29,158 nucleotides of DNA from Robinsoniella peoriensis (lineage in GTDB: Bacteria; Bacillota; Clostridia; Lachnospirales; Lachnospiraceae): the NCBI RefSeq assembly GCF_042680125.1, contig NZ_JBHTNY010000066.1. One strand, given 5' to 3'. Position numbers and translations under genes: made by a program. How positions within the stretch are numbered: position 1 is the stretch's first letter; every line of letters starts with the position of its first letter. This document shows positions 23,098 through 28,766 of this stretch, piece after piece. Under the pieces are notes generated by a model. It searched no databases and had not been told where the DNA came from. It saw nothing but the letters and a program-made list of their open reading frames with translations.

Positions 23098-24486
23098 TTA
23101 AAAAAAATCAACACGAACTATCTTCCCATTTTCGTCCACTACAATTTCTTTAATAAGATTATGCCAGAATGCCTGTCGGTTCTCCATGTTTAAACCGTTA
23201 TACATTTCAACAAAGTTACTCTCAAGCACATTTTCAATATGTTTAAAGTTTTTTGGTTCTTCCACCACTACATTCTTAATCTCTTTAAGTTCATTCTCCA
23301 ATCGCATGTATTCCTTGTCATAGTATTCAAAAGTTATTCGTTCTTTTTGAAACATTACATTCAGATTATTCATTTCGCGTTTAACCTTTTCTGCGGTACG
23401 TCCGTAATTCTTTTTTTTATTTAGTTCATAAGCTTGAGCTGATCTGATTTTAAAGTCGTTATATTCTCCTGTCAAGTTATCAAGCAGGTAAGTTTCAATT
23501 TTGGATTGACTTATCTTTTGTTTAAAAACACACATGTGATCTACTGAATGTTTGTTGCATCTATAGTAACTATAAGATTTGCATACTCCATTGTCATATA
23601 TGCGGCTAACTCCCCAACCGCTTAAGTTCCGCCCACATGCGGGGCATTTTAAGAGACCGGCAAATATGTATACGCGATCTGATTTTTTGGCACGTATATT
23701 TCGTTTGGAAATCTCCTGAATCTTATTCCATTTTTCTCTTGTAAGATAAGCGGGACAATAGTTTTCATTATCCCTGTACTTGCCAATATAAAACTCGGAT
23801 GACAACATCGTATTAAGAATTGCCCGCGTAAACACTATTCCAAAAACCTCCTGCATATGCTTAATGGTATCGCTTTTATTCTGGCGAATCAAATAATACT
23901 CAAAGAATTCAGAAACCATTTCTTCTTTTGTATCATCCTTTATTACTCGTTTTTCACCATCAATGCATCCTAGTTTGTAACCGTATGGCATACTAGAATC
24001 ACCAAATATCGCCCGTCCGCTATTCACAATGCTTTCATTGGTAAATTTTATTCGTTCGGATGTGGTGTCCACCTCATTTTGCCCGATTGATAATACGATA
24101 TTTAAGTTTAATCTTCCGTCCCTAGTATCCATGTTCATATTAGGTTCTGCTACAGCAACCCACTTTACTTTGTATTCGTCCAGAACATCTTGCACTTTAT
24201 AAAAGTCCGACACGCTACGAAACCACCTATCCATCTTCCAGAACAGTATAATATCGATTTCCTGGCGCTTTACAGCATTAAGTAGAGAATGTATAGCCTT
24301 ACGCTTTTTAAGTTCCTTACGGGCAGTTTTTCCCTCGTCTGCATATACCCCAGTCACGACCATGTCATGCTCTTTGGCATACTTCTCTAAAAATTCTTTT
24401 TGCGCCTGCAGGGACTTCCCGTGTATCTGTTGCTCTGCCGTAGATACACGGATGTAAATAGCTGCCCTCAATAATTTATTATTCAT
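23098..24486 (-). CDS. Large serine recombinase (phage integrase)
   Basis: The 462-residue protein has a resolvase-type N-terminal domain with the nucleophile S15 (YIRVSTAEQ), the ADEGKTAR and FWKMDRWFRS motifs, a recombinase domain (about 165-265: PYGYKLG, GIVFTRAILNTMLSSEFYIG), a zinc ribbon starting CPACGRN near 280 and later C..KHS..CVF, then a long coiled coil (about 350-420). This is the standard architecture of integrases that act on short attB/attP sites. The gene ends 20 bases from the junction in the ABC exporter gene, which is therefore its target. Its promoter would lie near 24490-24540. Confidence 0.96.
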   Translation of the reverse strand: MNNKLLRAAIYIRVSTAEQQIHGKSLQAQKEFLEKYAKEHDMVVTGVYADEGKTARKELKKRKAIHSLLNAVKRQEIDIILFWKMDRWFRSVSDFYKVQDVLDEYKVKWVAVAEPNMNMDTRDGRLNLNIVLSIGQNEVDTTSERIKFTNESIVNSGRAIFGDSSMPYGYKLGCIDGEKRVIKDDTKEEMVSEFFEYYLIRQNKSDTIKHMQEVFGIVFTRAILNTMLSSEFYIGKYRDNENYCPAYLTREKWNKIQEISKRNIRAKKSDRVYIFAGLLKCPACGRNLSGWGVSRIYDNGVCKSYSYYRCNKHSVDHMCVFKQKISQSKIETYLLDNLTGEYNDFKIRSAQAYELNKKKNYGRTAEKVKREMNNLNVMFQKERITFEYYDKEYMRLENELKEIKNVVVEEPKNFKHIENVLESNFVEMYNGLNMENRQAFWHNLIKEIVVDENGKIVRVDFF

Positions 24487-24502
24487 TTTATCATCTCCTA
24501 TA

Positions 24503-24531
24503 TTTAATTTATCGAAGATGTATGGTATACT
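24503..24531 (+). promoter_or_regulatory. Possible promoter of a prophage small RNA
   Basis: An extended -10 (TGGTATACT, box 24526-24531) with a weak -35 TTTAAT (24503-24508), spacer 17. It points rightward, divergent from the integrase gene. Confidence 0.45.
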
Positions 24532-24561
24532 ATATATGTCTATATATGGTAATCATACATC
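24517..24561. repeat. Inverted repeat over the candidate sRNA promoter
   Basis: GATGTATG (24517-24524) and CATACATC (24554-24561) are perfect inverted copies with TATATATG/TATATATGG direct repeats between. They straddle the -10 of the candidate small RNA promoter. CATAC can also pair with GTATG at 24564-24568, an alternative fold in the transcript. Confidence 0.5.
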
Positions 24562-24626
24562 CTGTATGGGGGTTAGATTACAAGTTTCAGGACTGCCAGG
24601 TGCTCGTTACACCGGGCAGTTTTTTT
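24538..24626 (+). ncRNA. Candidate prophage small RNA ending in a terminator
   Basis: About 90 bases lie between the promoter candidate and a strong terminator. The frame on this stretch is short and has no ribosome binding site, so a non-coding product is more likely. The 5' part contains alternative hairpins (CATAC/GTATG). The family is not recognised. Existence rests on promoter and terminator only. Confidence 0.4.
24592..24626 (+). terminator. Rho-independent terminator downstream of the integrase start region
   Basis: ACTGCC-A-GGTG and CACC-G-GGCAGT form an interrupted 10-bp stem with loop CTCGTTA, followed by T7. It has no coding gene upstream on this strand. Confidence 0.88.
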
Positions 24627-24800
24627 GTTTGTGTTTATTAACTATGCGCAATTCTACAAATTATCTGTTAATACTCTGTCAAGTTAAAATTTCAACTTGT
24701 AACAAAATAAATTCATGATTTTCAACAACCACTTTGTATATTGTTTTAGTATGGTATTGATTAGTTGGTCATGATCTTTGATTAATCGGTTCATTAAAAA

Positions 24801-24837
24801 TACCAATATATTACCAATTACCAAATTTTACCAACTG
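24801..24837. repeat. Four TACCAA iterations
   Basis: TACCAA occurs four times within 37 bases (TACCAATATAT, TACCAAT, TACCAAATTT, TACCAACTGG) in an otherwise empty stretch between the candidate small RNA and the 36-aa ORF. It may be an iterated protein-binding site of the phage. The rest of 24627-24948 is AT-rich with only a CAAGTT/AACTTG inverted pair near 24679. Confidence 0.45.
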
Positions 24838-24948
24838 GTTTTGTGCAATGTGATGATAATATTTAACACATGCCAAAAATCAAGTTTGACTAAAAATTTC
24901 CATAGATGTTATTAATAAGAAAACAGAACGGTTGTTCGAAAAAAACTG

Positions 24949-24977
24949 TTGCAAAATCCGAATACTAGTAGTACTAT
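24949..24977 (+). promoter_or_regulatory. Promoter of the 36-aa ORF
   Basis: TTGCAA (24949-24954), 17-base spacer, TACTAT (24972-24977). A 10-bp inverted pair AAAATCCGAA (24953-24962) / TTCGGGTTTT (24992-25001) overlaps it and could block transcription arriving from upstream. Confidence 0.5.
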
Positions 24978-25029
24978 ATTTACATAGGAATTTCGGGTTT
25001 TTGCTCACACACCACAGGAGGGCATACAT

Positions 25030-25140
25030 ATGAATAAAGAAGAACATATTAAAGAAATTGTAGCATTGCTTTGTAAAATTGAAGACAATAAACTGTTCCG
25101 CAGAATAAAATTTATTATTTCTATAATGATAGAAAGCTGA
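25030..25140 (+). CDS. Small 36-aa prophage protein
   Basis: The product starts MNKEEHIKEIVALLCKIED and ends in a basic and hydrophobic helix (RRIKFIISIMIES). AGGAGG lies 7 bases before the ATG and a terminator overlaps the stop codon, so it is a complete unit of promoter, gene and terminator. It is convergent with the repressor gene. Function not recognised; an amphipathic helical peptide of this kind could bind the membrane or the repressor. Confidence 0.7.
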   Translation: MNKEEHIKEIVALLCKIEDNKLFRRIKFIISIMIES

Positions 25141-25159
25141 CCAATGAGTCAGCTTTTTT
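25133..25159. terminator. Terminator between the 36-aa ORF and the repressor
   Basis: AAAGCTGAC and GTCAGCTTT form a perfect 9-bp stem with loop CAATGA, followed by T-run on the + strand. It includes the stop codon of the small ORF and can also serve the convergent repressor gene. Confidence 0.88.
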
Positions 25160-25540
25160 CTATTTTATGCCTAAACATTTCTTCATAAACTCTTCTATGT
25201 ATTTTAACTTCTCTGGGTCTGATTCAGCTATGGCGTTCACCATATTTTTTGCCATCTGGTTTTCTGTAATAGACAACTTACCCAAATTTAAAGAATACCT
25301 ATCATCGTCATCTATTATAGAAAACATGTTTTCGTCTCCGCCGTCTCCCGTGCGCAGCCAGACTTCATTTACTCCAAACTCTCTACATATATCAGATACA
25401 ACTCTGTCTGTTAACTTCCTTTTTCCCGATTCATAATTTGAGATTGAGAATCTGCTAACACCTATTTTATTCCCTAATTCTTCTTGACTGATTTTTAAAT
25501 ACATTTCTCTTAAATGATTCAGCCTTTCTCCCATCGACAT
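25160..25540 (-). CDS. XRE-family phage repressor
   Basis: The 126-residue protein has an N-terminal helix-turn-helix (about 5-60: RLNHLREMYLKISQEELGNKIGVSRFSISNYESGKRKL), followed by a short acidic linker and a helical C-terminus (ENQMAKNMVNAIAESDPEKLKYIEEFM) probably for oligomerisation. There is no peptidase-type cleavage domain, so induction cannot be by LexA-like self-cleavage. ATG 25540 is chosen over the GTG at 25549 since AAGGAGG overlaps that GTG and is 8 bases from the ATG. It should control the divergent early promoters at 25566-25633. Confidence 0.9.
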   Translation of the reverse strand: MSMGERLNHLREMYLKISQEELGNKIGVSRFSISNYESGKRKLTDRVVSDICREFGVNEVWLRTGDGGDENMFSIIDDDDRYSLNLGKLSITENQMAKNMVNAIAESDPEKLKYIEEFMKKCLGIK

Positions 25541-25565
25541 TCTGCTCACCTCCTTACATAACTGT

Positions 25566-25633
25566 ATTATAAATTAAAATGTTTTCAAAGTCAACAAAAA
25601 GTTCTTGACAATGTTTTAAAAGACTCATATAAT
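25566..25633. promoter_or_regulatory. Divergent lysogeny/early promoters with repeated operator
   Basis: Rightward: TTGACA (25605-25610), 17 bases, TATAAT (25628-25633). Leftward for the repressor: TTGACT (25594-25589), 17 bases, TATAAT (25571-25566). The two -35 boxes are only 10 bases apart. AATGTTTT followed by C/A then AAAG occurs at 25578 and 25610, exactly 32 bases (about three turns) apart, one in each spacer, which fits two repressor operators. Confidence 0.88.
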
Positions 25634-25668
25634 AGAGACATAGAAAACAAGAAAGCGAGGTGAAAAAC

Positions 25669-25836
25669 ATGACAAAGACATCAGAAATCAAACTAACCGA
25701 TAACCCATTAGACAATATCAAAATTATGGCGCCTCTTCTAAACGAGGCGAGCCAAAATCAAGTATTTGGTATCATGCTAGGTATGGTAAAAGGCGATAGC
25801 CAGAAAGAAGTAACTATTAATAAGAAACCAAGTTAA
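25669..25836 (+). CDS. Small 55-aa early prophage protein
   Basis: The ORF (MTKTSEIKLTDNPLDNIKIM, later FGIMLGMVKGDSQKEV) starts 8 bases after GCGAGGTG and is the first gene after the strong rightward promoter. Function unknown; in this position an early regulator such as a repressor antagonist is possible. It contains the 15-base sequence that recurs at 26521 outside coding DNA. Confidence 0.75.
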   Translation: MTKTSEIKLTDNPLDNIKIMAPLLNEASQNQVFGIMLGMVKGDSQKEVTINKKPS

Positions 25837-25852
25837 GAAAGGAGGACCACAT

Positions 25853-26374
25853 ATGAACAATTTAACTAAAAACACAATTACTACATTAGAAGTGGCAGAC
25901 ATGATGGAAACAGAACATAGCAAGATTATCAGGAAGCTTGAGGGAAGCAAGGATAGAAAAGGATTTATTCAAATTCTTAACGAAGCCCAAATGGGAGTGG
26001 TTGATTATTTTATCAAATCTTCCTATGTAGATGCCAAAGGAGAAGAGCGCCCTTGCTACGAAGTAACAAAACTGGGATGCGATTTCCTGGCGAATAAGTC
26101 AACCGGAGAAAAGGGTGTTTTATTCACCGCCAGATATGTCAAAAAGTTCTATGAGATGGAACACGGAGCACAGCAAGCATTCTACATCGATTCGTCCACA
26201 TTAAAAGGGGTATCGAGCACAGGCAATTTAATTAGAAATTCAATGAAGGACCAGGGATCAAGTCCGTATGAAGTCACAATGGTTCTTGATTCTCTATTTA
26301 AGCAGAGCGGGATTTGCTTGCCAGACTGCTTTGTAAAGAAACCAGAGTATGAACAGATTGACCTGTTTCAATAG
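25853..26374 (+). CDS. Rha-family phage regulatory protein
   Basis: The 173-residue protein has the pRha layout: TLEVADMMETEHSKIIRKLEG, later YFIKSSYVDAKGEERPCYEVTKLGCDFLANKSTGEKG and FTARYVKKFYEME (about 8-107). A shorter C-terminal region (STGNLIRNSMKDQG, SGICLPDCFV) replaces the usual ORF6N/KilA-type second domain. Rha proteins are early phage regulators, first known for interfering with growth in some hosts. AAGGAGG lies before ATG 25853, and the gene follows the 55-aa ORF by 16 bases in the early operon. Confidence 0.88.
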   Translation: MNNLTKNTITTLEVADMMETEHSKIIRKLEGSKDRKGFIQILNEAQMGVVDYFIKSSYVDAKGEERPCYEVTKLGCDFLANKSTGEKGVLFTARYVKKFYEMEHGAQQAFYIDSSTLKGVSSTGNLIRNSMKDQGSSPYEVTMVLDSLFKQSGICLPDCFVKKPEYEQIDLFQ

Positions 26375-26387
26375 AATGGAGGACAAT

Positions 26388-26516
26388 ATGGAAGCAAACG
26401 AATGTTTTAAAAAAGCAGACATGAGAAAAGCGGTTGCTATTATTGTTAAGCTTTACGAAAAACAGTATGGCGTAAAAATCAAATATGAGCTTGTCCGCAA
26501 AGACGAAATCGCTTGA
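26388..26516 (+). CDS. Small 42-aa prophage protein
   Basis: The ORF (MEANECFKKADMRKAVAIIV, ending YELVRKDEIA) follows ATGGAGGAC 7 bases upstream. It is a charged helical peptide with no recognised family. It lies 13 bases after the Rha gene. Confidence 0.65.
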   Translation: MEANECFKKADMRKAVAIIVKLYEKQYGVKIKYELVRKDEIA

Positions 26517-26529
26517 CCAGTAACCCATT

Positions 26530-26550
26530 AGACAAGTAGTAGAAAGGAGA
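26530..26550 (+). repeat. Linker repeat with ribosome binding site, copy 1
   Basis: A 21-base sequence (AGACAAGTAGT then AGAAAGGAGA) is identical at 26811-26831. Just upstream TAACCCATTAGACAA (26521-26535) is also found at 25701-25715, inside the 55-aa ORF. Each intergenic copy delivers the Shine-Dalgarno sequence of the next small gene. Confidence 0.85.
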
Positions 26551-26559
26551 GGATGATTT

Positions 26560-26712
26560 ATGCGAATAGTCAAGAAAATATTGCGAAAGCGCAATGGAAA
26601 AATAATGTTAAAAACTAATTTCGAACATTGCGCTCATTGCAATAAGTTGATATTAAACACTCATAAGTATTGTCAGTATTGTGGCAATCCTACGAAAATA
26701 AAGCTTTCTTAG
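26560..26712 (+). CDS. Small 50-aa zinc-ribbon protein
   Basis: The product is very basic at the N-terminus (MRIVKKILRKRNGK) and ends with a four-cysteine zinc-ribbon, CAHC-N13-CQYCGNP. It probably binds nucleic acid. AAGGAGAGG from the linker repeat is its ribosome binding site. Confidence 0.75.
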   Translation: MRIVKKILRKRNGKIMLKTNFEHCAHCNKLILNTHKYCQYCGNPTKIKLS

Positions 26713-26810
26713 TAGCCTCGCTTATTACATCAATGAGGAGACTGTACATTGAATCTTTTATGATTTGACCCGCTTTCGATATGGCAAGGAAGTTTAGATA
26801 GTAACTCACA

Positions 26811-26831
26811 AGACAAGTAGTAGAAAGGAGA
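26811..26831 (+). repeat. Linker repeat with ribosome binding site, copy 2
   Basis: Identical over 21 bases to 26530-26550, and preceded by AGTAACTCACA, a degenerate form of the AGTAACCCATT before copy 1. Shorter relatives (AGTAGAAAGGAG, GGTAGAAAGGAGAGGAT) lie before the genes at 27237 and 27481. The intergenic stretch 26713-26810 holds nothing else recognisable. Confidence 0.85.
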
Positions 26832-26836
26832 GAGCA

Positions 26837-27067
26837 GTGGGGAATAACATAAAAAAAGAACCGCGTATCATATTTTCTTACACACTGATAGCAGTTCTTT
26901 TGGTCAATACATTTATTCAGGCGAATCAGGTTTATCGGATGCAGAAAGAGATGCAGCGTCAAAATGCTGAGGTATTGCGCTTTGCTTCCCAATCGGTGGA
27001 AGCTCTGGAGGATTCGACAGAGATTCTTGACCAGTTATCAAATTTTCTTGAGAAGATTCTTCCATAA
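26837..27067 (+). CDS. Small membrane protein with coiled coil, 76 aa
   Basis: It starts at GTG 26837 after AAAGGAGAG. A membrane helix (about 11-28, IIFSYTLIAVLLVNTFI) is followed by an amphipathic coiled coil (YRMQKEMQRQNAEVLRFASQ onwards). The topology is N-in with a cytoplasm-external or periplasmic coil, as in small spanin- or superinfection-type phage membrane proteins; no family is recognised. Confidence 0.7.
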   Translation: MGNNIKKEPRIIFSYTLIAVLLVNTFIQANQVYRMQKEMQRQNAEVLRFASQSVEALEDSTEILDQLSNFLEKILP

Positions 27068-27097
27068 ACACGCAACAATATTAGGGGGGGGTACAAT

Positions 27098-27196
27098 TTG
27101 AAAAAATCTAAATACTTGGCGATAGCAAGCCTAATCTGCTCATGCATATCATTAGCAGTTGCCATTGCAATACTAATAATTAAAGTATCTATATGA
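27098..27196 (+). CDS. Single-helix membrane peptide, 32 aa
   Basis: It has a TTG start 27098 with GGGGGGGG upstream, KKSKYLAIASLICSCISLAV then a continuing hydrophobic run to a short tail. Membrane location is clear from composition; the start codon and expression are less certain. Confidence 0.5.
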   Translation: MKKSKYLAIASLICSCISLAVAIAILIIKVSI

Positions 27197-27236
27197 TTTT
27201 ATATTGTTCAAGAAGGTAGAAAGGAGAGGATAAATC

Positions 27237-27425
27237 ATGGGAATTAAACACAAAGTTGGTATTATAAGAAACAATAAAATGCTTGGATTTGAGTCCAGAC
27301 AAGAAGACGCGTATTTAATCGCAGAAATCATTCGGATTTTGTCAGATAGAAATATTTCTGTTGAAAATGCGAAGGCGATCTTGTCTGATACTCAAAGGAT
27401 AATACCGCGAATTACCAAACTCTAA
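27237..27425 (+). CDS. Small hypothetical prophage protein, 62 aa
   Basis: MGIKHKVGIIRNNKMLGFES, then a helix (DAYLIAEIIRILSDRN) and VENAKAILSDTQRII. AAAGGAGAGG lies 8 bases before the ATG. Soluble, alpha-helical, unknown function. Confidence 0.7.
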   Translation: MGIKHKVGIIRNNKMLGFESRQEDAYLIAEIIRILSDRNISVENAKAILSDTQRIIPRITKL

Positions 27426-27480
27426 GTTCAAGAAAGTTTGACAAGAAATTCATTATAGAAGCAGTAGAAAGGAGTGCAAC

Positions 27481-27597
27481 ATGCACCACTATATTACAAA
27501 GTATAAAGAAGATGGAACTCAATATGCAGAATCTTGGATTCAGATTAATTTCCTTGGAATTGTGTTTTGCTTTTGGAAAAAAAGAATTGCATTATGA
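27481..27597 (+). CDS. Small hypothetical prophage protein, 38 aa
   Basis: MHHYITKYKEDGTQYAESWI, then QINFLGIVFCFWKKRIAL. It is preceded by GAAAGGAGTGC. The pattern of a polar start, AESW-Q-N and a closing FCFWKKR resembles a type of tiny protein I have seen in clostridial prophages, but no function is known. A hairpin (GAAAGCC/GGCTTTC, 27596-27625) overlaps its stop. Confidence 0.65.
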   Translation: MHHYITKYKEDGTQYAESWIQINFLGIVFCFWKKRIAL

Positions 27598-27631
27598 AAG
27601 CCACTGGTATCAGCAGCGGCTTTCACGGGTG

Positions 27632-27799
27632 TTAAATTTTTTCCCACTTACGGCCTTTTTCCTGCGTTGGAGGGAGACGGTCACCAGGGTCAATAGTTAC
27701 CTGTCTGGCGTGCGAAACATTTCCACCGCGAGGACCAACTTCACGGTATTCGCCTTTTGGAAGGTTATCTGTACCCGGCTTATGTAAATCCTTACCCAT
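27632..27799 (-). CDS. YjzC-like protein, 55 aa
   Basis: The minus-strand ORF reads MGKDLHKPGTDNLPKGEYRE, then VGPRGGNVSHARQ, VTIDPGDRLPPTQEKGRKWEKI. This pattern (PGT..P.G.Y.E.G..G, then a DRLPPT and W-K end) fits the YjzC family of small Bacillota proteins of unknown role. AAAGGAG lies 9 bases before the ATG and a clean promoter precedes it. It is the only gene besides the integrase and repressor on this strand of the prophage, which is typical of a moron expressed in the lysogen. Confidence 0.85.
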   Translation of the reverse strand: MGKDLHKPGTDNLPKGEYREVGPRGGNVSHARQVTIDPGDRLPPTQEKGRKWEKI

Positions 27800-27850
27800 A
27801 ACTCACGCACTCCTTTCATATGTACTCGGCGCGTCACCGCCTGTACTTAA

Positions 27851-27879
27851 ATTATAGGAGAGTTGGAATAAAATAGCAA
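27851..27879 (-). promoter_or_regulatory. Promoter of the YjzC-like gene
   Basis: On the minus strand TTGCTA (27879-27874) and TATAAT (27856-27851) are 17 bases apart, 52 bases before the start codon. Confidence 0.75.
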
Positions 27880-27899
27880 TACAGAAAGAAGGAATGTCC

Positions 27900-28094
27900 T
27901 TGAAAAACAAAGTAATTAGCCTATTGGCAACAACCTGCATAATGGAGACAGCGCAGATCATGTTTCAAACGCCCTGGACAGCCATAGAAGCAATAACAGT
28001 TGGCTTTTGGATCTGCATATTAATCTACTTCTTTTTACGGGAATTGGAGGATATAGAAGGGAGGGGACCCCATGATATGGATAGAAGATGTTAA
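27900..28094 (+). CDS. Small membrane protein, 64 aa, two helices
   Basis: The TTG at 27900 follows AAGAAGGA by 6 bases and gives MKNKVISLLA; the ATG at 27894 touches that site and is less likely. A weak N-terminal hydrophobic stretch and a strong helix (ITVGFWICILIYFFL) suggest two spans, followed by an acidic and basic tail. Holin-like size, but early position makes lysis unlikely. Function unknown. Confidence 0.65.
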   Translation: MKNKVISLLATTCIMETAQIMFQTPWTAIEAITVGFWICILIYFFLRELEDIEGRGPHDMDRRC

Positions 28095-28152
28095 GGAAAT
28101 AAAAGAATCCCAAGAAGCGGCAACTTCTAAGGATTCAAGTAACTATAAATAA
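28072..28152 (+). CDS. Possible 26-aa overlapping ORF
   Basis: MIWIEDVKEIKESQEAATSK to a TAA at 28150-28152, starting inside the preceding gene with GGGAGGGGACC upstream. The ribosome binding site is good, the product very short; it may be a real coupled mini-gene. Confidence 0.4.
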   Translation: MIWIEDVKEIKESQEAATSKDSSNYK

Positions 28153-28180
28153 CATTTCACCTCTATTATAAGGGGTTACG

Positions 28181-28201
28181 GGAGGACAGTCAAGATGATT
28201 A
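28181..28201 (+). repeat. Duplicated gene-start cassette, copy 1
   Basis: A 21-base stretch from GGAGGACAGTCAAG through ATGATTA is identical at 28433-28453. Each copy contains the ribosome binding site, spacer and first codons of a small gene. Confidence 0.9.
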
Positions 28202-28431
28202 CAGCAAATAGAGGAAAAGTAAAGATAAATACTGTAGAGGCATCAGAGATGTTATCAGAGTTTTCATTAATTGCAAGGGGCATCAGAGAATTGTTAATTA
28301 AAGAATATGGGACTGCGGATGCAGATTTTTTTGTTTTAGAAGCTATTCGTGTATCTAAACTTTCCGATAATGAACTAATGTATGAGTCGAGAGTATCGGC
28401 TTCTGAACTGAACACCAACAATCTTTCATGA
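28195..28431 (+). CDS. Small hypothetical prophage protein, 78 aa
   Basis: MITANRGKVKINTVEASEML, then a long helical section (FSLIARGIRELLIKEYG) and an acidic end. GGGAGGACAG precedes the ATG. The helix (RGIRELLIKEYGTADADFFV) suggests a soluble helical protein. No family recognised. Confidence 0.75.
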   Translation: MITANRGKVKINTVEASEMLSEFSLIARGIRELLIKEYGTADADFFVLEAIRVSKLSDNELMYESRVSASELNTNNLS

Positions 28432-28432
28432 A

Positions 28433-28453
28433 GGAGGACAGTCAAGATGATTA
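28433..28453 (+). repeat. Duplicated gene-start cassette, copy 2
   Basis: Identical over 21 bases to 28181-28201, overlapping the end of the 78-aa gene and starting the 101-aa gene. The two gene bodies diverge at once after the shared Met-Ile codons. Confidence 0.9.
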
Positions 28454-28752
28454 ACGATAAATTATTGTGCAAGGCAGAATCTGTAAAGGATTTTATAGAT
28501 GATAACACCCGCATTATGTCCCAGTGTGAACAGGCGCTTGACGATATTAATAAGGATGGAATTCGTTCAATTTATATAGTGTCCAAACAAAAACGTGATG
28601 AAGTGGCAACATGTTTAAATCAATGCAGGTTTGATCCTGAGTTGAATGACATCATTGTAAATTTAGTTGCAAAAGCGGTGGGTAACCGGCTTTTGCAGGC
28701 AGAATATGATCTTAAATCTGTAATAGATAATATTAATCTGCCAGGGTTCTGA
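28447..28752 (+). CDS. Hypothetical prophage protein, 101 aa
   Basis: MINDKLLCKAESVKDFIDDN, a helical soluble protein with SIYIVSKQKRDEVATCLNQ and AKAVGNRLLQAEYDLKSVIDN. AAGGAGGACAG precedes the ATG. It follows the 78-aa gene by 15 bases. No family recognised. Confidence 0.8.
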   Translation: MINDKLLCKAESVKDFIDDNTRIMSQCEQALDDINKDGIRSIYIVSKQKRDEVATCLNQCRFDPELNDIIVNLVAKAVGNRLLQAEYDLKSVIDNINLPGF

Positions 28753-28766
28753 TAGGGGGGGGTATT

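Noticed and set aside
24518..24718. Open + strand frame of 66 codons over the candidate small RNA
   Set aside because: No ribosome binding site, and a strong terminator lies inside it at 24592-24626.
27512..27787. Open + strand frame of 91 codons
   Set aside because: It overlaps the 38-aa gene and is antisense to the YjzC-like gene, both of which have better translation signals.
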